From positions 1-64,000 of the forward strand of contig NZ_SCML01000004.1 of the NCBI RefSeq assembly GCF_005503365.1: 64,000 nucleotides of DNA, given 5' to 3'. The notes under the pieces are model-generated. The model made no database searches. It was not told the origin of the DNA and saw only the letters and a list, made by a program, of their open reading frames with translations. Both the position numbers and the translations under genes were made by a program. Positions 55,107 to 63,679 of the stretch are shown piece by piece; within the stretch, counting starts at the first letter, position 1; every line of letters begins with the position of its first letter. This DNA is from Hydrogenophaga sp. 2FB (lineage in GTDB: Bacteria > Pseudomonadota > Gammaproteobacteria > Burkholderiales > Burkholderiaceae_C).

Positions 55107-55440
55107 ATGGCTCAGATGCCCACAGCCGAAGAATTTGCAGCCCTGCAAAAGGCGCTGGCCCAAGCCACTCAGACCAGCGAATCGCTAGCTGGCGAACTGC
55201 GCATCACGCGCGCCGAGCGCGACCTGCTCGAGGAGCCGTTGAACAAGTTCAAGCGCCAGTTGTTCGCGGCCAAGAGCGAGGCCAGCGCCGACCACCAGAA
55301 GGACATGTTCTTCAACGAGGCCGAGGCGCTCGGCTCGGCGGCCCATCCGGCCCAGCAAGAATCCGAGGCCGACGACAACGCAATCGAGGTGCCCGCCCAC
55401 AAACGAACCAAGCGCGGGCGCAACCCATCCAGCGCGGATC
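55107..55440 (+). pseudogene. IS66-family transposase N-terminal fragment
   Basis: The frame reads ELRITRAERDLLEEPLNKFK then RQLFAAKSEAS, KDMFFNEAEAL and VPAHKRTKRGRNP, the leucine-zipper and linker region of IS66 TnpC. After RGRNP the sequence leaves the family. The catalytic DDE domain is absent. From 55614 to 56111 there is no gene. Confidence 0.75.
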
Positions 55441-56111
55441 GTCGTTTTGAGTATTGCGGACGGCACTCCTCAGATGACTCACGCCAGCCGTTTCATGGCA
55501 AAACACGTCCTGTCGCTTGCCTGGGCCACACGCAGTGGCGTTGTCGCCGAAACCATGAGACGCGGGCCAGCGTGAAACGCGATGGACAGTTGGGGCAGGC
55601 GTGCGAGCACTGACAAGCTCCAGCGCGCAGGACTGGTCGTGATCGATTGACCAGGTTCGGTCAGCACAATACATTTCTAGTCACCGTACGACAGTACGTG
55701 AAGGCACATGCCTTCCTTCAACTTGAGTTCACTGATTTTTATGAGTGAACTCCGCCCAGATCAGCGTTGTGACAAGTCTCGAATGAAAAGACTGGTCATG
55801 GTCGGCTGGTTGATTCTGATCTGACCCAGATGCCCGGGTCGGCGCACGCAAGTGCGTGAAGGCGAAATCCTTCAATCACCGCGAGCTAGCAGCCATTCAC
55901 GCGCCAGCTTCGCACCGGCCGCCTTCTGCGTAGGCCACACAGGTATTTTCCGTTCCGCTCTTCGCAAAGCGGGCTCTTCATTTTTTTCCTTTTCATCAAT
56001 TGGGCAAGTTGTCTGTGCCCAGGCTCGGCTTTGCCTCACTGGGGCGCTTGCGTACTGCCGTGCTCTTGACAAGTGACTGACCTATGCAATCTTGATCAGA
56101 GAGAACTACAC

Positions 56112-56516
56112 ATGAAAGAAAAACCACGGCCCGACTTAGACGATGAGCTCCCTAGGTATTGCATGAACCGCCAACACGCCATTCAAGCACTTTGCGTCAA
56201 GCCAAACTACTTCGACACGCACATCAGGCCGCGCCTGAGAACAACAAAGCAAGGCACTTCTCTCCTGTTCCTTTGCGAAGAAGTGAAGGCGATCGCATAC
56301 GAAATGTTCAATGCACCCGGCACTGAGATCGCTCGCGCCGACGACATGCAGACAAAACCAGAAAAAACGAGTGCAACACCATGGGAAAAAAATCAACCGG
56401 CATCTACAAACGGCAAAACGGCAGCTGGGTCGTCGATAAGTTCGTCGAAGGAGTTCGGGTTTACCAAAGCTTTGGATCGTATGAAGACGCAGAAGCGTGG
56501 CTCACCCGGGAACTAG
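56112..56516 (+). CDS. Small DNA-binding-type protein upstream of the integrase
   Basis: 134 residues from ATG at 56112, preceded by AGAGAGAAC. The N-terminal part (LPRYCMNRQHAIQALCVKPN, YFDTHIRPRLRTTKQGTSLL, FLCEEVKAIAYEMF) looks like a MerR/excisionase-type helix-turn-helix fold that recognises element ends. The C-terminal third is low complexity and overlaps the integrase gene by 136 bp in another frame. Position just before an integrase suggests an excisionase or regulator of integration. The family is not recognised with certainty. Confidence 0.55.
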   Translation: MKEKPRPDLDDELPRYCMNRQHAIQALCVKPNYFDTHIRPRLRTTKQGTSLLFLCEEVKAIAYEMFNAPGTEIARADDMQTKPEKTSATPWEKNQPASTNGKTAAGSSISSSKEFGFTKALDRMKTQKRGSPGN

Positions 56517-57505
56517 AGGCACTACGGCAGACGCGCGTCCATGGTGTCACCCCCCAGATTACCTTTGACCAAGCTGCTGGGCGCTTCATTGAAGAGAATG
56601 CGCATATGGCGTCAGTGGAGTCATCTGGCTATCACCTGAAGGCCGTGATGCCCTACATTGGCGACCTTCTGCTTGAGCAAGTTCATTCAGGAACACTGCA
56701 GCCTTTCATTGATGCTCGACGCAAGGCAAAGATCTCACACAAATCGATCAATTTGAGCCTGGGCGCGGTGCGTCGAGTCCTCAATCTGGCAGCGGGAACT
56801 TGGCGCGATCCCGAGTCGGGCAAACCTTGGCTGGTCTCTGCCCCCCTGATCACCATGTTGCCTTTGACAGGTCATCAGCGTCCTCCACGGCCGATCACTT
56901 GGGACGAGCAGGCGCTTTTGCTGAAGGAGTTGCCGAAGCATCTTCACGACATGGCGCTGTTTACTCTGCACAGTGGCGTGCGAGATGATGTGGTTTGCAA
57001 TCTCCAATGGGCTTGGGAGATCCCAGTGCCGGAGCTCAACATCTCTGTTTTCGAGACCCCGCCAGAAAACGTCAAGGGGCGCCGCACTTCAAAGCTGGTG
57101 GTGTGCAACAGCATTTCCCAGGCCGTGATTGAGGAAGCGCGGGGGCACCACCCGACCCACGTTTTCGCGATGTCTTGGCGCCACCGTGAACTTGGACCAA
57201 TCAAGGCCATGAACAACAGCGCGTGGCAAGCAGCGCGCTCAAGGGCGGGTCTGGGCGATCTGCATGTCCACGACCTTCGCCATACGGTGGGCATGCGACT
57301 GCGTGAGGCTGGCGTCAGTGAGTCGACCCGGCGGGACGTCCTGTGGCACAGCAATCGCTCCGTCACGGACCACTACTCCATGGCCCAGATCCGAGAGATT
57401 CACGAAGCTCTGGAGAAGATCACAAAGCCGACCAACGGCTGGAACAAGAGCCTCCAGGCGCTGAAAGCGGAGCATGCGCTGCGGAAAGCCGGCACACGGA
57501 CTTGA
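56381..57505 (+). CDS. Tyrosine recombinase (integrase) of the catabolic island
   Basis: 374 residues. N-terminal arm-binding-like region (KKSTGIYKRQNGSWVVDKFV), core-binding domain (TFDQAAGRFIEENAHMASVE) and catalytic domain with Arg in TLHSGVRDDVVCNLQW, HDLRHTVGMRLREAGVS (HxxR), LWHSNRSVTDHYSMAQ (His and nucleophile Tyr). All catalytic residues are present. It ends 47 bp before the right att repeat and reads toward it, the usual place for the integrase of a tRNA-targeted island. Confidence 0.92.
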   Translation: MGKKSTGIYKRQNGSWVVDKFVEGVRVYQSFGSYEDAEAWLTRELEALRQTRVHGVTPQITFDQAAGRFIEENAHMASVESSGYHLKAVMPYIGDLLLEQVHSGTLQPFIDARRKAKISHKSINLSLGAVRRVLNLAAGTWRDPESGKPWLVSAPLITMLPLTGHQRPPRPITWDEQALLLKELPKHLHDMALFTLHSGVRDDVVCNLQWAWEIPVPELNISVFETPPENVKGRRTSKLVVCNSISQAVIEEARGHHPTHVFAMSWRHRELGPIKAMNNSAWQAARSRAGLGDLHVHDLRHTVGMRLREAGVSESTRRDVLWHSNRSVTDHYSMAQIREIHEALEKITKPTNGWNKSLQALKAEHALRKAGTRT

Positions 57506-57531
57506 GCCTCGGATGCTGATGATCAATTCCG

Positions 57532-57550
57532 AGTCCCGCAAAAGTCCCGC
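57532..57550. repeat. Candidate integrase arm-type site, right end
   Basis: AGTCCCGCAAAAGTCCCGC, matching 340-358 with one difference. It lies between the integrase stop and the right att repeat. A weaker relative, CGTCGCGCAAAAGTCGTGC, occurs at 116-134 just outside the left att copy. Confidence 0.45.
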
Positions 57551-57552
57551 AG

Positions 57553-57653
57553 CAAAGAAAAACGGGCTAGCTCTTTTGGAGCTAACCCGTTGTTCTAGAA
57601 CGATGTTCTGGTGCGGCTGGCAGGAATTGAACCCACGACCCCTTGGTTCGTAG
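57553..57653 (-). repeat. Right attachment-site repeat (tRNA-Arg(ACG) 3' part)
   Basis: Matches 146-246 over 101 bp with two adjacent differences. The minus strand from 57653 again reads the tRNA from anticodon loop to CCA and the terminator. The sequence beyond 57653 does not supply the 5' half of the tRNA, so the intact gene should lie farther right, beyond the second element. Start-to-start distance to the left copy is 57,407 bp, the predicted size of the excised element. Confidence 0.88.
57558..57591 (-). terminator. Rho-independent terminator in the right att repeat
   Basis: Same hairpin as at 151-184, with arms AACGGGYTAGCTC and complement, then a T run on the minus strand. It might also limit plus-strand read-through from the integrase gene. 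Confidence 0.7.
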
Positions 57654-57792
57654 AGAAAGGGCCAGCCATATTCGGAAGTTTCCGATTCGTTTCTTCGGAG
57701 CATTTTCCCTCTGTAGTTTGCACTTCGGTCATTTCGGAATCTTTCGTGAGTTCGCGGTATGCTGTTACCCCAACGTTACCCCGGGGAACACC

Positions 57793-59166
57793 ATGGCTGA
57801 GAAACTGGACTTCACCATTCGTGCCATTGAGGCGCTGCCGACCCCCTCAGAGGGCCGCAACGAGTACAAAGACGCGCGGGTGCCGGGCCTGTACTTGAGG
57901 GTAACAAATCGCGGCGTGAAGACATTCTCGTGCGTTGGGCGCGCCAAAGGGTCAAGCAAGGTAGAGCGGGTCACTCTGGGCAAGTTTCCCGCCGTTAAAC
58001 CCGAACAGGCTCGCACGAGAGCGCTGGAGATTGCCGGCCAGCAAGCTGGTGGCGTTAGCCCCGCGAGCTCAGCGCGAGAACGCCGGGGAGAGATGACCGT
58101 AAACGACCTCTATACCGAGTATCTGAAGCACGCCAAATTGAGGGTCCGCGCGGCAGAGAACATTGAAATCGTGCATCGCATCTATATCGCCCCTCAGTTC
58201 GGCAACCGTCGTCTATCGGAGGTGACCGGAAGAGACGTAGCAAAGTGGCACCAAGGCTTGCCCGAGCTTATTCTTCGCAGGCGCCAGGAGGCTGCGGACG
58301 AACGCGAGGCGCTCAAAGAACAAGCTCGGGAAGAGATTGCCGCTCGCCAGGCCAAGAGGCGGCACGGCCCGCTCCCGAAGCCCAAAGCATCTGAAAATCT
58401 GTCCACCGTGAAGGTTACTGGCCACGTCACGGCCAATCGTGCGATGGACCAACTGAGAGCCATGTACAACTGGGCAGCAAAGCCTGTTCGGGCCTATTTC
58501 ACCGGCACAAACCCGGCGTCCGGTCACACCCGCTTTGCGCAAAAGTCTCGTGAGCGCTTCTTGCTCCCCAACGAGCTTGCGCCCTTCTTCAAAGCGCTGA
58601 CTGAGGAGCCCAACGAGGCGGCGCGAGACGCCATCCTCACCAAGCTCCTCACCGGCGTCAGGCGAGAGAACGTCCACTCCATGCAATGGGCAGAGTTGGA
58701 CTTGAACAGCGCCGAGTGGCATATCCCCAAGACGAAAAATGGCACGCCACAGACGGTGCCACTCGGGCCGGAGGTCGTCGTTCTCTTGAAAGAGCGGGAG
58801 CAAATGGCCAAGGAGGGTTGCGCGTTTGTCTTCCCCGCAGAGCGGAAGAGCAAGACCGGACACATCGGCAATTTGAAGTCGGTGTGGGCAAGGGTTCTCA
58901 AAGCCTCGGGCCTGCGCAACATCCGGCAGCATGACCTGCGTAGAACACTCGGAAGCTGGCAGGCAAGGACTGGAGCAAGCATGGTAATCATCGGGAAGAC
59001 CCTGAACCACAAGCATCCGGGTTCGACCGCTGTCTACGCCCGCCTCGATACCGACCCAGTGCGTGATTCGGTAGGCCGCGCCGTAGCGGCAATGTATGAA
59101 GCTGCAGGCCTCAAGACACCCGCAGAAATCATCCAGATGTCCCCTAACAGGGCAGCTTCGCGCTGA
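57793..59166 (+). CDS. P4-type tyrosine recombinase (integrase) of the neighbouring element
   Basis: 457 residues from ATG at 57793. N-terminal DUF4102 arm-binding domain (LDFTIRAIEALPTPSEGRNE, GLYLRVTNRGVKTFSCVGRA), long charged helical insert (RRRQEAADEREALKEQAREE), catalytic domain with LTGVRRENVHSMQWAELDL, RQHDLRRTLGSWQARTGAS (HxxR), LNHKHPGSTAVYARLDTD (His and Tyr). It begins 140 bp right of the att repeat and points into the next element, so two integrative elements share this tRNA target. Confidence 0.92.
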   Translation: MAEKLDFTIRAIEALPTPSEGRNEYKDARVPGLYLRVTNRGVKTFSCVGRAKGSSKVERVTLGKFPAVKPEQARTRALEIAGQQAGGVSPASSARERRGEMTVNDLYTEYLKHAKLRVRAAENIEIVHRIYIAPQFGNRRLSEVTGRDVAKWHQGLPELILRRRQEAADEREALKEQAREEIAARQAKRRHGPLPKPKASENLSTVKVTGHVTANRAMDQLRAMYNWAAKPVRAYFTGTNPASGHTRFAQKSRERFLLPNELAPFFKALTEEPNEAARDAILTKLLTGVRRENVHSMQWAELDLNSAEWHIPKTKNGTPQTVPLGPEVVVLLKEREQMAKEGCAFVFPAERKSKTGHIGNLKSVWARVLKASGLRNIRQHDLRRTLGSWQARTGASMVIIGKTLNHKHPGSTAVYARLDTDPVRDSVGRAVAAMYEAAGLKTPAEIIQMSPNRAASR

Positions 59167-59194
59167 GAACTGCTCAGCGCGTCTTCCCCGCCGA

Positions 59195-59602
59195 CTAGGA
59201 GGGGAAGTAGGTCCAGCCGCGAAGCCTGGCTTTCTCCGCCAGTACCTGCGCTTTGGCTTTCAGCTTTGCCGAAGTCATGGGCTCCGTAAAGTCGATGACG
59301 ACATGCTCGGGGAAGGGCTCAGGGTCTGGGCGTGATGGCAAGCCCACCAATGACACCTCCGCAGGTGTCACGCTTACAGTGCCACACGCCGCAAGCTTTA
59401 GCACGGTGGTGTAGTGGGCGAAACTGGGCTCTGGAGCAATCATCGCACCGTCGTACACGGACAGCAGACCTTCATCTTTGGGTGTGGGTCGGAAAGCCTG
59501 GCTCGTGACCCTTCCCTCTTGAACCCAAGAAGGATGAACTTGACGGTGGAACAATTGGTCGTCGCCTGCCATGCTGTGCAACTTCAGTTTTTCTTGTTGC
59601 AC
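59195..59602 (-). CDS. Uncharacterised protein, paired with the next gene upstream
   Basis: 135 residues from GTG at 59602, which would overlap the preceding gene by 19 bp; ATG at 59569 gives 124 residues. It contains DGAMIAPEPSFAHYTTVLKL, VIDFTEPMTSAKLKAKAQVL and ends RLRGWTYFPS. No signal peptide, membrane segment or known motif seen. Overlap with the 400-residue gene suggests that they work together. Function not recognised. Confidence 0.6.
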   Translation of the reverse strand: MQQEKLKLHSMAGDDQLFHRQVHPSWVQEGRVTSQAFRPTPKDEGLLSVYDGAMIAPEPSFAHYTTVLKLAACGTVSVTPAEVSLVGLPSRPDPEPFPEHVVIDFTEPMTSAKLKAKAQVLAEKARLRGWTYFPS

Positions 59603-60786
59603 TCAAGCACTGCAGAGTTCAAATCAAGCCATCCTACGGGCTCGCCCAAGTCGAGCTCCAGCTCGTGCAGGACCTCACCGTTCTCTGTGAGCACCGAAAG
59701 AAACTCCCCTCGCTGAGTCTCAAGGTCCAGCTCGAAAGTGGCGGAGCACGAGCCAAAACTCCACTCCAACTGCACGCCTCCGTGTGGGGTTGGATATACG
59801 TATGGGAGCGGCGAGTCTTCAGGCCACAAGGCGGCCCATGCTCTCGAAAGCCAATCGAGTCCGGCCGAAAGTGGGCGGACTCCCTCGCCGTCCAGCCAGC
59901 CATCCCGCAACAAACCGATGCTCTCCAGCCGAGCTGGAACATCGAGCGGGTCAAGTGGCTCAATCCGAGTCACTTGCTCAATTCGTTTGCGATTGTCCAA
60001 GTGGTCGCGAACCACTGCACCCTCGACCATGACGAGGGACTCACCAAAGACCTGCAGCGCGCCTAGCGCGGCATCGCGCAGCTCGTCGCTAAATTGCCCG
60101 ATTACCCTCTCTCCATCGACGAGCTTGAGGGTGAACGTCTTGTTCTCAAGGTTCAACTCAGACATCGACCCTCGAACAGACTCTTCAGTCCTGTACACCG
60201 CCGCCGACTTCAAGACGAGAATTTTCCGCACCTTGTTGTCATAAACGACTGTGTCATTCGCTGCCTCGCGCGAGAACTCAACCCTCTCGTCGTCCCGCAG
60301 CGAACGACCAAACTGGTCGAAATACGCAAGCAACGCCTTCGGCAGAAGGTCATCAATTGGTTGGCCCCGATTCGCAGCGTCGATAGTTGCAAGCACGCGG
60401 TCGCGGGCCTTTTCAAACCACGGGGCGAACTGGTCGGGGATGAGGGTTGGATGAGAGTATTCCAAGACCGCGACCGCGCTTCCGTCTTCAACCCGAGTGA
60501 GGTGTAGCTCAAAGCTCTGAGCGAAGCCACGGGGAGTCCGCTTTCGCTTCGGGTACTCCTCCAGGTAGAGCCAACGCGCAGCCTGCACCACCAGACCCTC
60601 GAACGCCGCCCAGTCCTTCAGGACTTCCACAGGTATCGTGTGGCCGTCGAACCGTTTGCCGACGAGGCGAGGTTTAAGGAACTCTGTTTTCACGGAGTGA
60701 GGGGTTTGAAACGGCCTGCTGCTGTGGGTATTACCGCCTATCGTAGCATTCAGCTCAGCAGGAGTGCTGTCTTCACCTTGCGTCAC
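59584..60786 (-). CDS. Uncharacterised 400-residue protein
   Basis: A soluble, acidic protein. Visible segments: a middle region with beta-rich stretches (DDERVEFSREAANDTVVYDN, KTFTLKLVDGERVIGQFSDE) and a C-terminal part with HGGVQLEWSFGSCSATFELD followed by VLTENGEVLHELELDL. No catalytic motif recognised. It lies between the second integrase and phage-like genes as probable cargo. With the downstream partner gene it forms a two-gene unit that could be a defence or regulatory pair, but nothing in the sequence proves that. Confidence 0.65.
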   Translation of the reverse strand: MTQGEDSTPAELNATIGGNTHSSRPFQTPHSVKTEFLKPRLVGKRFDGHTIPVEVLKDWAAFEGLVVQAARWLYLEEYPKRKRTPRGFAQSFELHLTRVEDGSAVAVLEYSHPTLIPDQFAPWFEKARDRVLATIDAANRGQPIDDLLPKALLAYFDQFGRSLRDDERVEFSREAANDTVVYDNKVRKILVLKSAAVYRTEESVRGSMSELNLENKTFTLKLVDGERVIGQFSDELRDAALGALQVFGESLVMVEGAVVRDHLDNRKRIEQVTRIEPLDPLDVPARLESIGLLRDGWLDGEGVRPLSAGLDWLSRAWAALWPEDSPLPYVYPTPHGGVQLEWSFGSCSATFELDLETQRGEFLSVLTENGEVLHELELDLGEPVGWLDLNSAVLECNKKN

Positions 60787-60985
60787 TTAGGCGCCCTCGC
60801 TGCTCCCTCATCGCACTGGCCAGGTCTCGTAACACCAGCCTAGTGCCACCCTTCCAGCCGTTGCGGCTAACCCTGGCCTTGCCGTCGGGGGTCCTTGGAC
60901 CTGTGGACTGCTCCCACGGCTTCCAACTCTTGATGGCCACGCGTTGCCGCTCCCGTTGTTCCGACGTCCAAAGTCGTGCCGCCAT
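60773..60985 (-). CDS. Small conserved-looking protein (STGPRTPDGKARVSRN type)
   Basis: 70 residues: WTSEQRERQRVAIKSWKPWE, QSTGPRTPDGKARVSRNGWK. This R/K-rich pattern occurs in many small proteobacterial proteins of unknown function, often on mobile DNA. It overlaps the gene at 60867 by 119 bp in another frame and overlaps the start of the 400-residue gene by 14 bp. Confidence 0.6.
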   Translation of the reverse strand: MAARLWTSEQRERQRVAIKSWKPWEQSTGPRTPDGKARVSRNGWKGGTRLVLRDLASAMREQRGRLSDAR

Positions 60986-61625
60986 TCAGCGTTCCTTCTA
61001 AAAGTTTGGTTGGCTGGTTTTCGATTTCTCCGCACGCCTGCGCGGGTGCATGTGCGCGCGTATTGGTCTCGAAATGCGTGGGCACCCCGTTATTCACCTG
61101 CTGCGGACCATTGGAGATGTTTGCCTGGCGAGCGAACACCACGGGAGGGTTCTTGATGGCGGCGAGCGTTTCGAGCGTGGCACGGCATTGGCCTTGAGCC
61201 TTCAGTGCAAGGCGCATGTACCGCTCCATGGCCTCCATGTGCTCCCCCACGTTCATGGCGGACCTTCGGGCCAACTCGGCGAAGATTGAGTTGAGAGACA
61301 CCGCCTGAGCATTGAGCATCTGCTCCGCGCCCTTCAAGTCTCCGTTGTTCACTGCGGTCCCGCTCTCCTTCAGGCTGGCGACCATGTCTGTGAGAGACAA
61401 CTCGCTCAGCTCCCAACGTGAGAACGTCGTCACCAAACTGGCGTTGGTGACCAGTCCTTGTGTGGCCATGTCAGCGTTAGCCCGGTCCAGCGTTACTCCT
61501 TTTGGCATCACCATCGTCAGGAGCCTGCTCTTAGGCGTTTCCGGTTTTGCCGCCACCGCCGGGGTGGTTGTCGAGACTTGCTTGGATTTGGTGGCTTTCA
61601 TGGATTGCGCAATGCTCCTCTTCAT
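60867..61625 (-). CDS. Uncharacterised helical protein, phage-like neighbourhood
   Basis: 252 residues; start overlaps the stop of the gene at 61622 (ATGA), implying coupling. N-terminal linker rich in Ala, Thr and Lys; core TMVMPKGVTLDRANADMATQ, TTFSRWELSELSLTDMVASL, SIFAELARRSAMNVGEHMEA and RYMRLALKAQGQCRATLETL; tail with HAPAQACGEIENQPTKLLEG. The tail codes in one frame while the 70-residue protein is coded in another. Function not recognised. Confidence 0.6.
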   Translation of the reverse strand: MKRSIAQSMKATKSKQVSTTTPAVAAKPETPKSRLLTMVMPKGVTLDRANADMATQGLVTNASLVTTFSRWELSELSLTDMVASLKESGTAVNNGDLKGAEQMLNAQAVSLNSIFAELARRSAMNVGEHMEAMERYMRLALKAQGQCRATLETLAAIKNPPVVFARQANISNGPQQVNNGVPTHFETNTRAHAPAQACGEIENQPTKLLEGTLNGGTTLDVGTTGAATRGHQELEAVGAVHRSKDPRRQGQG

Positions 61626-63676
61626 TGACCCAGCAGTCCGCCGATGGGCTTGTCGCTCCCGAGGAGCCCTGCACCTAGCCCGTACAGCGCGCCAGACCGC
61701 TCCGCACGCGATGCGCGCTCCTCATTCAACCGCCCCAGCAGACCGCGAAGCGATTGCAGGTTGGCGGCCCCTTCCTGGCCTTGGGACATCAGGATGCGCC
61801 CCATGCTGTCGCGCACAGCCTCAGGGGTCTTGACCCTGTTCCAAAGGTTTGCAGCGCCCGTCAGCATTCCAGGAGCGTTGCCATGCGCCGCACTGGTCGC
61901 AAAAGTGGCGGTGTCGAGCAGCGGCGCAACATCAAGGTCTCCAGCGCCGTACATGCGCGATGCGGTTTGAGAGCCACGACCGACGCCCTCCAGGCCCTTG
62001 AGGCGGGCTTCCTTGGCCACTGCCGCCGAGAACTCGCGGAAGTCCTTCCCGAAGATGGCTTTCAAGCGGTCGCGAGTGGATGGCTCCATCCACATCTTCA
62101 GCAGGGAAGTCTGTCCGGACTGGGTGCCCGATTTCTCGCGCAGGGCCTGCAGGGCACCCACGCGAAACGCCTCGGCCTCCGACTGGCTCATGGAGCGCAC
62201 AGCAGAAGACACATCAAACGTGTCGGCCTTCATGGCGGTCCTGCCCATCTCGGCCGCTTCAATCAACTGGGATGGCCCGGCGTAAGCGTCCCGAGCGAGT
62301 TTGTAGACCGACTGTCCATCCACCTGGGGCGCGATGCTGTCAAGCTTGCCGGTGAGCTGAACGCGCGCGTCATCAATGGCGCGGGCCATCTTGTTGTTCC
62401 CTTGACGCTTTGCGTTTTCAGCCGCGTCATAGAGAGACTGTTTGAGCGTGTCGAGCATGGCAAAGGGGACGGTGTCCCCCTTCTTCAGTCCGCCCAGGGG
62501 AAGGTCTTCGCCGGTCTGCAGGCGATAGAGCTTCTGAGCCTCCCCATGAATGCCCATGGTCTTACCAAGCAACGACATGACATCGTCATCTACCTGCGCA
62601 GTGAGTCCTTCGAGCTGACTGTAGTACGGCGCTGCAGCTTGCCGGCGTGCGCTGTCCAATGCCTCGATGGTCTGCTGAAAGCCCGCGCCTCGCGTGCCCA
62701 ACGCATCATCAGCAGCCCCCACCAAGCGTCCGGCCCTACCGGACTGACGGTCTCGAATGAGCGTCTGCGCCCGGTCCTTGGTTCTGCCTGGCAAGGTAGC
62801 GAGCGTGTCGAGAAGCTGCCGCGTGTTCTCTCCACCCGCATCTGCGACGGTGCTTTCCGGCCCGAGCTTGCGAAAACGTGCGTCCACTTGACCAATCGGA
62901 TTGATTGCACCCGACTCCACCACCGAACCACGACCATCTCTCACCAGCGACTGCGCCACTTTCTGCTGTGCGTAGGTATTGGCCGAGCCGTCCGAGACCC
63001 TCTGCGCCACGTTGCGGCCTACCGCACCCACACCCATCTGCACGGGCTGAAGAGCGCCTGCCGTCACCGCACCGGTTGCAGCGCCCTTCGCGGCATCACC
63101 CAGCACGCCAGAAAAATTCTCAGCCGTCGAGTCCCCTGCTCCGCTCACAGCACCATATCCACCGCCCGACGTGGCTGCGCGGACAGTATTGGCCCCAACG
63201 CCGGTCAGCTTCGTGGCTGGGTTCAACCAGGCCGCTGCTCGTGGCGAGACCATCGCAATTGAACGGTTGACCCCCGCACCCAAGGGGTTCAACACCAGCG
63301 TTGGAGCTGCACCCATGAACTGCGTGGCTACGGACCCAATCGGGAACTCCTCCCGGTACTGGTCCTGCACGCCGCGCATGTAGTCCCGAGTGTCCCGATA
63401 GTTCTCCTTAAACGGCTTATCGCCCGTGAGCGTCTTGTAGGCTCCACCGACAGCGCCAGCCAGTTCATCACCAAATCCGAACGTCGGCCCTTGGAGGACA
63501 TTCGACAGACCTCGAACGACAGGATTGCCCTCTTGGCGACCGCTGTGATAGCTCTCGGTCTTGCTCTCACCCATCTGCGCCTGAGCGAAGGCGAGTACTT
63601 CAGCTTCACTCGCAGCATCGGGAGCTTCTACCTCGAACACCGCACCGTCAGGACCGGAAATCTCGTACTTGGCCAT
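61622..63676 (-). CDS. Phage-like large protein, possible DNA-transfer/ejection protein
   Basis: 684 residues. It starts MAKYEISGPDGAVFEVEAPD, a short N-terminal motif found in phage structural and ejection proteins, followed by glycine/alanine-rich, partly amphipathic stretches (GAGVNRSIAMVSPRAAAWLN, AATSGGGYGAVSGAGD, GAATGAVTAGAL) and long helices (KQSLYDAAENAKRQGNNKMA). This resembles podovirus internal/ejection proteins in composition. No enzyme motif seen. It ends in GLLGSDKPIGGLLGQ. Confidence 0.6.
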   Translation of the reverse strand: MAKYEISGPDGAVFEVEAPDAASEAEVLAFAQAQMGESKTESYHSGRQEGNPVVRGLSNVLQGPTFGFGDELAGAVGGAYKTLTGDKPFKENYRDTRDYMRGVQDQYREEFPIGSVATQFMGAAPTLVLNPLGAGVNRSIAMVSPRAAAWLNPATKLTGVGANTVRAATSGGGYGAVSGAGDSTAENFSGVLGDAAKGAATGAVTAGALQPVQMGVGAVGRNVAQRVSDGSANTYAQQKVAQSLVRDGRGSVVESGAINPIGQVDARFRKLGPESTVADAGGENTRQLLDTLATLPGRTKDRAQTLIRDRQSGRAGRLVGAADDALGTRGAGFQQTIEALDSARRQAAAPYYSQLEGLTAQVDDDVMSLLGKTMGIHGEAQKLYRLQTGEDLPLGGLKKGDTVPFAMLDTLKQSLYDAAENAKRQGNNKMARAIDDARVQLTGKLDSIAPQVDGQSVYKLARDAYAGPSQLIEAAEMGRTAMKADTFDVSSAVRSMSQSEAEAFRVGALQALREKSGTQSGQTSLLKMWMEPSTRDRLKAIFGKDFREFSAAVAKEARLKGLEGVGRGSQTASRMYGAGDLDVAPLLDTATFATSAAHGNAPGMLTGAANLWNRVKTPEAVRDSMGRILMSQGQEGAANLQSLRGLLGRLNEERASRAERSGALYGLGAGLLGSDKPIGGLLGQ

Positions 63677-63679
63677 GGC

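Noticed and set aside
55670..55900. Short repeats such as GTGAAGGC near 55700 and 55860, considered as a CRISPR-like array
   Set aside because: Only two imperfect copies, with no regular spacing and no cas genes.
56381..59166. Both integrases belonging to one element
   Set aside because: The right att repeat lies between them, and they are of different subtypes.
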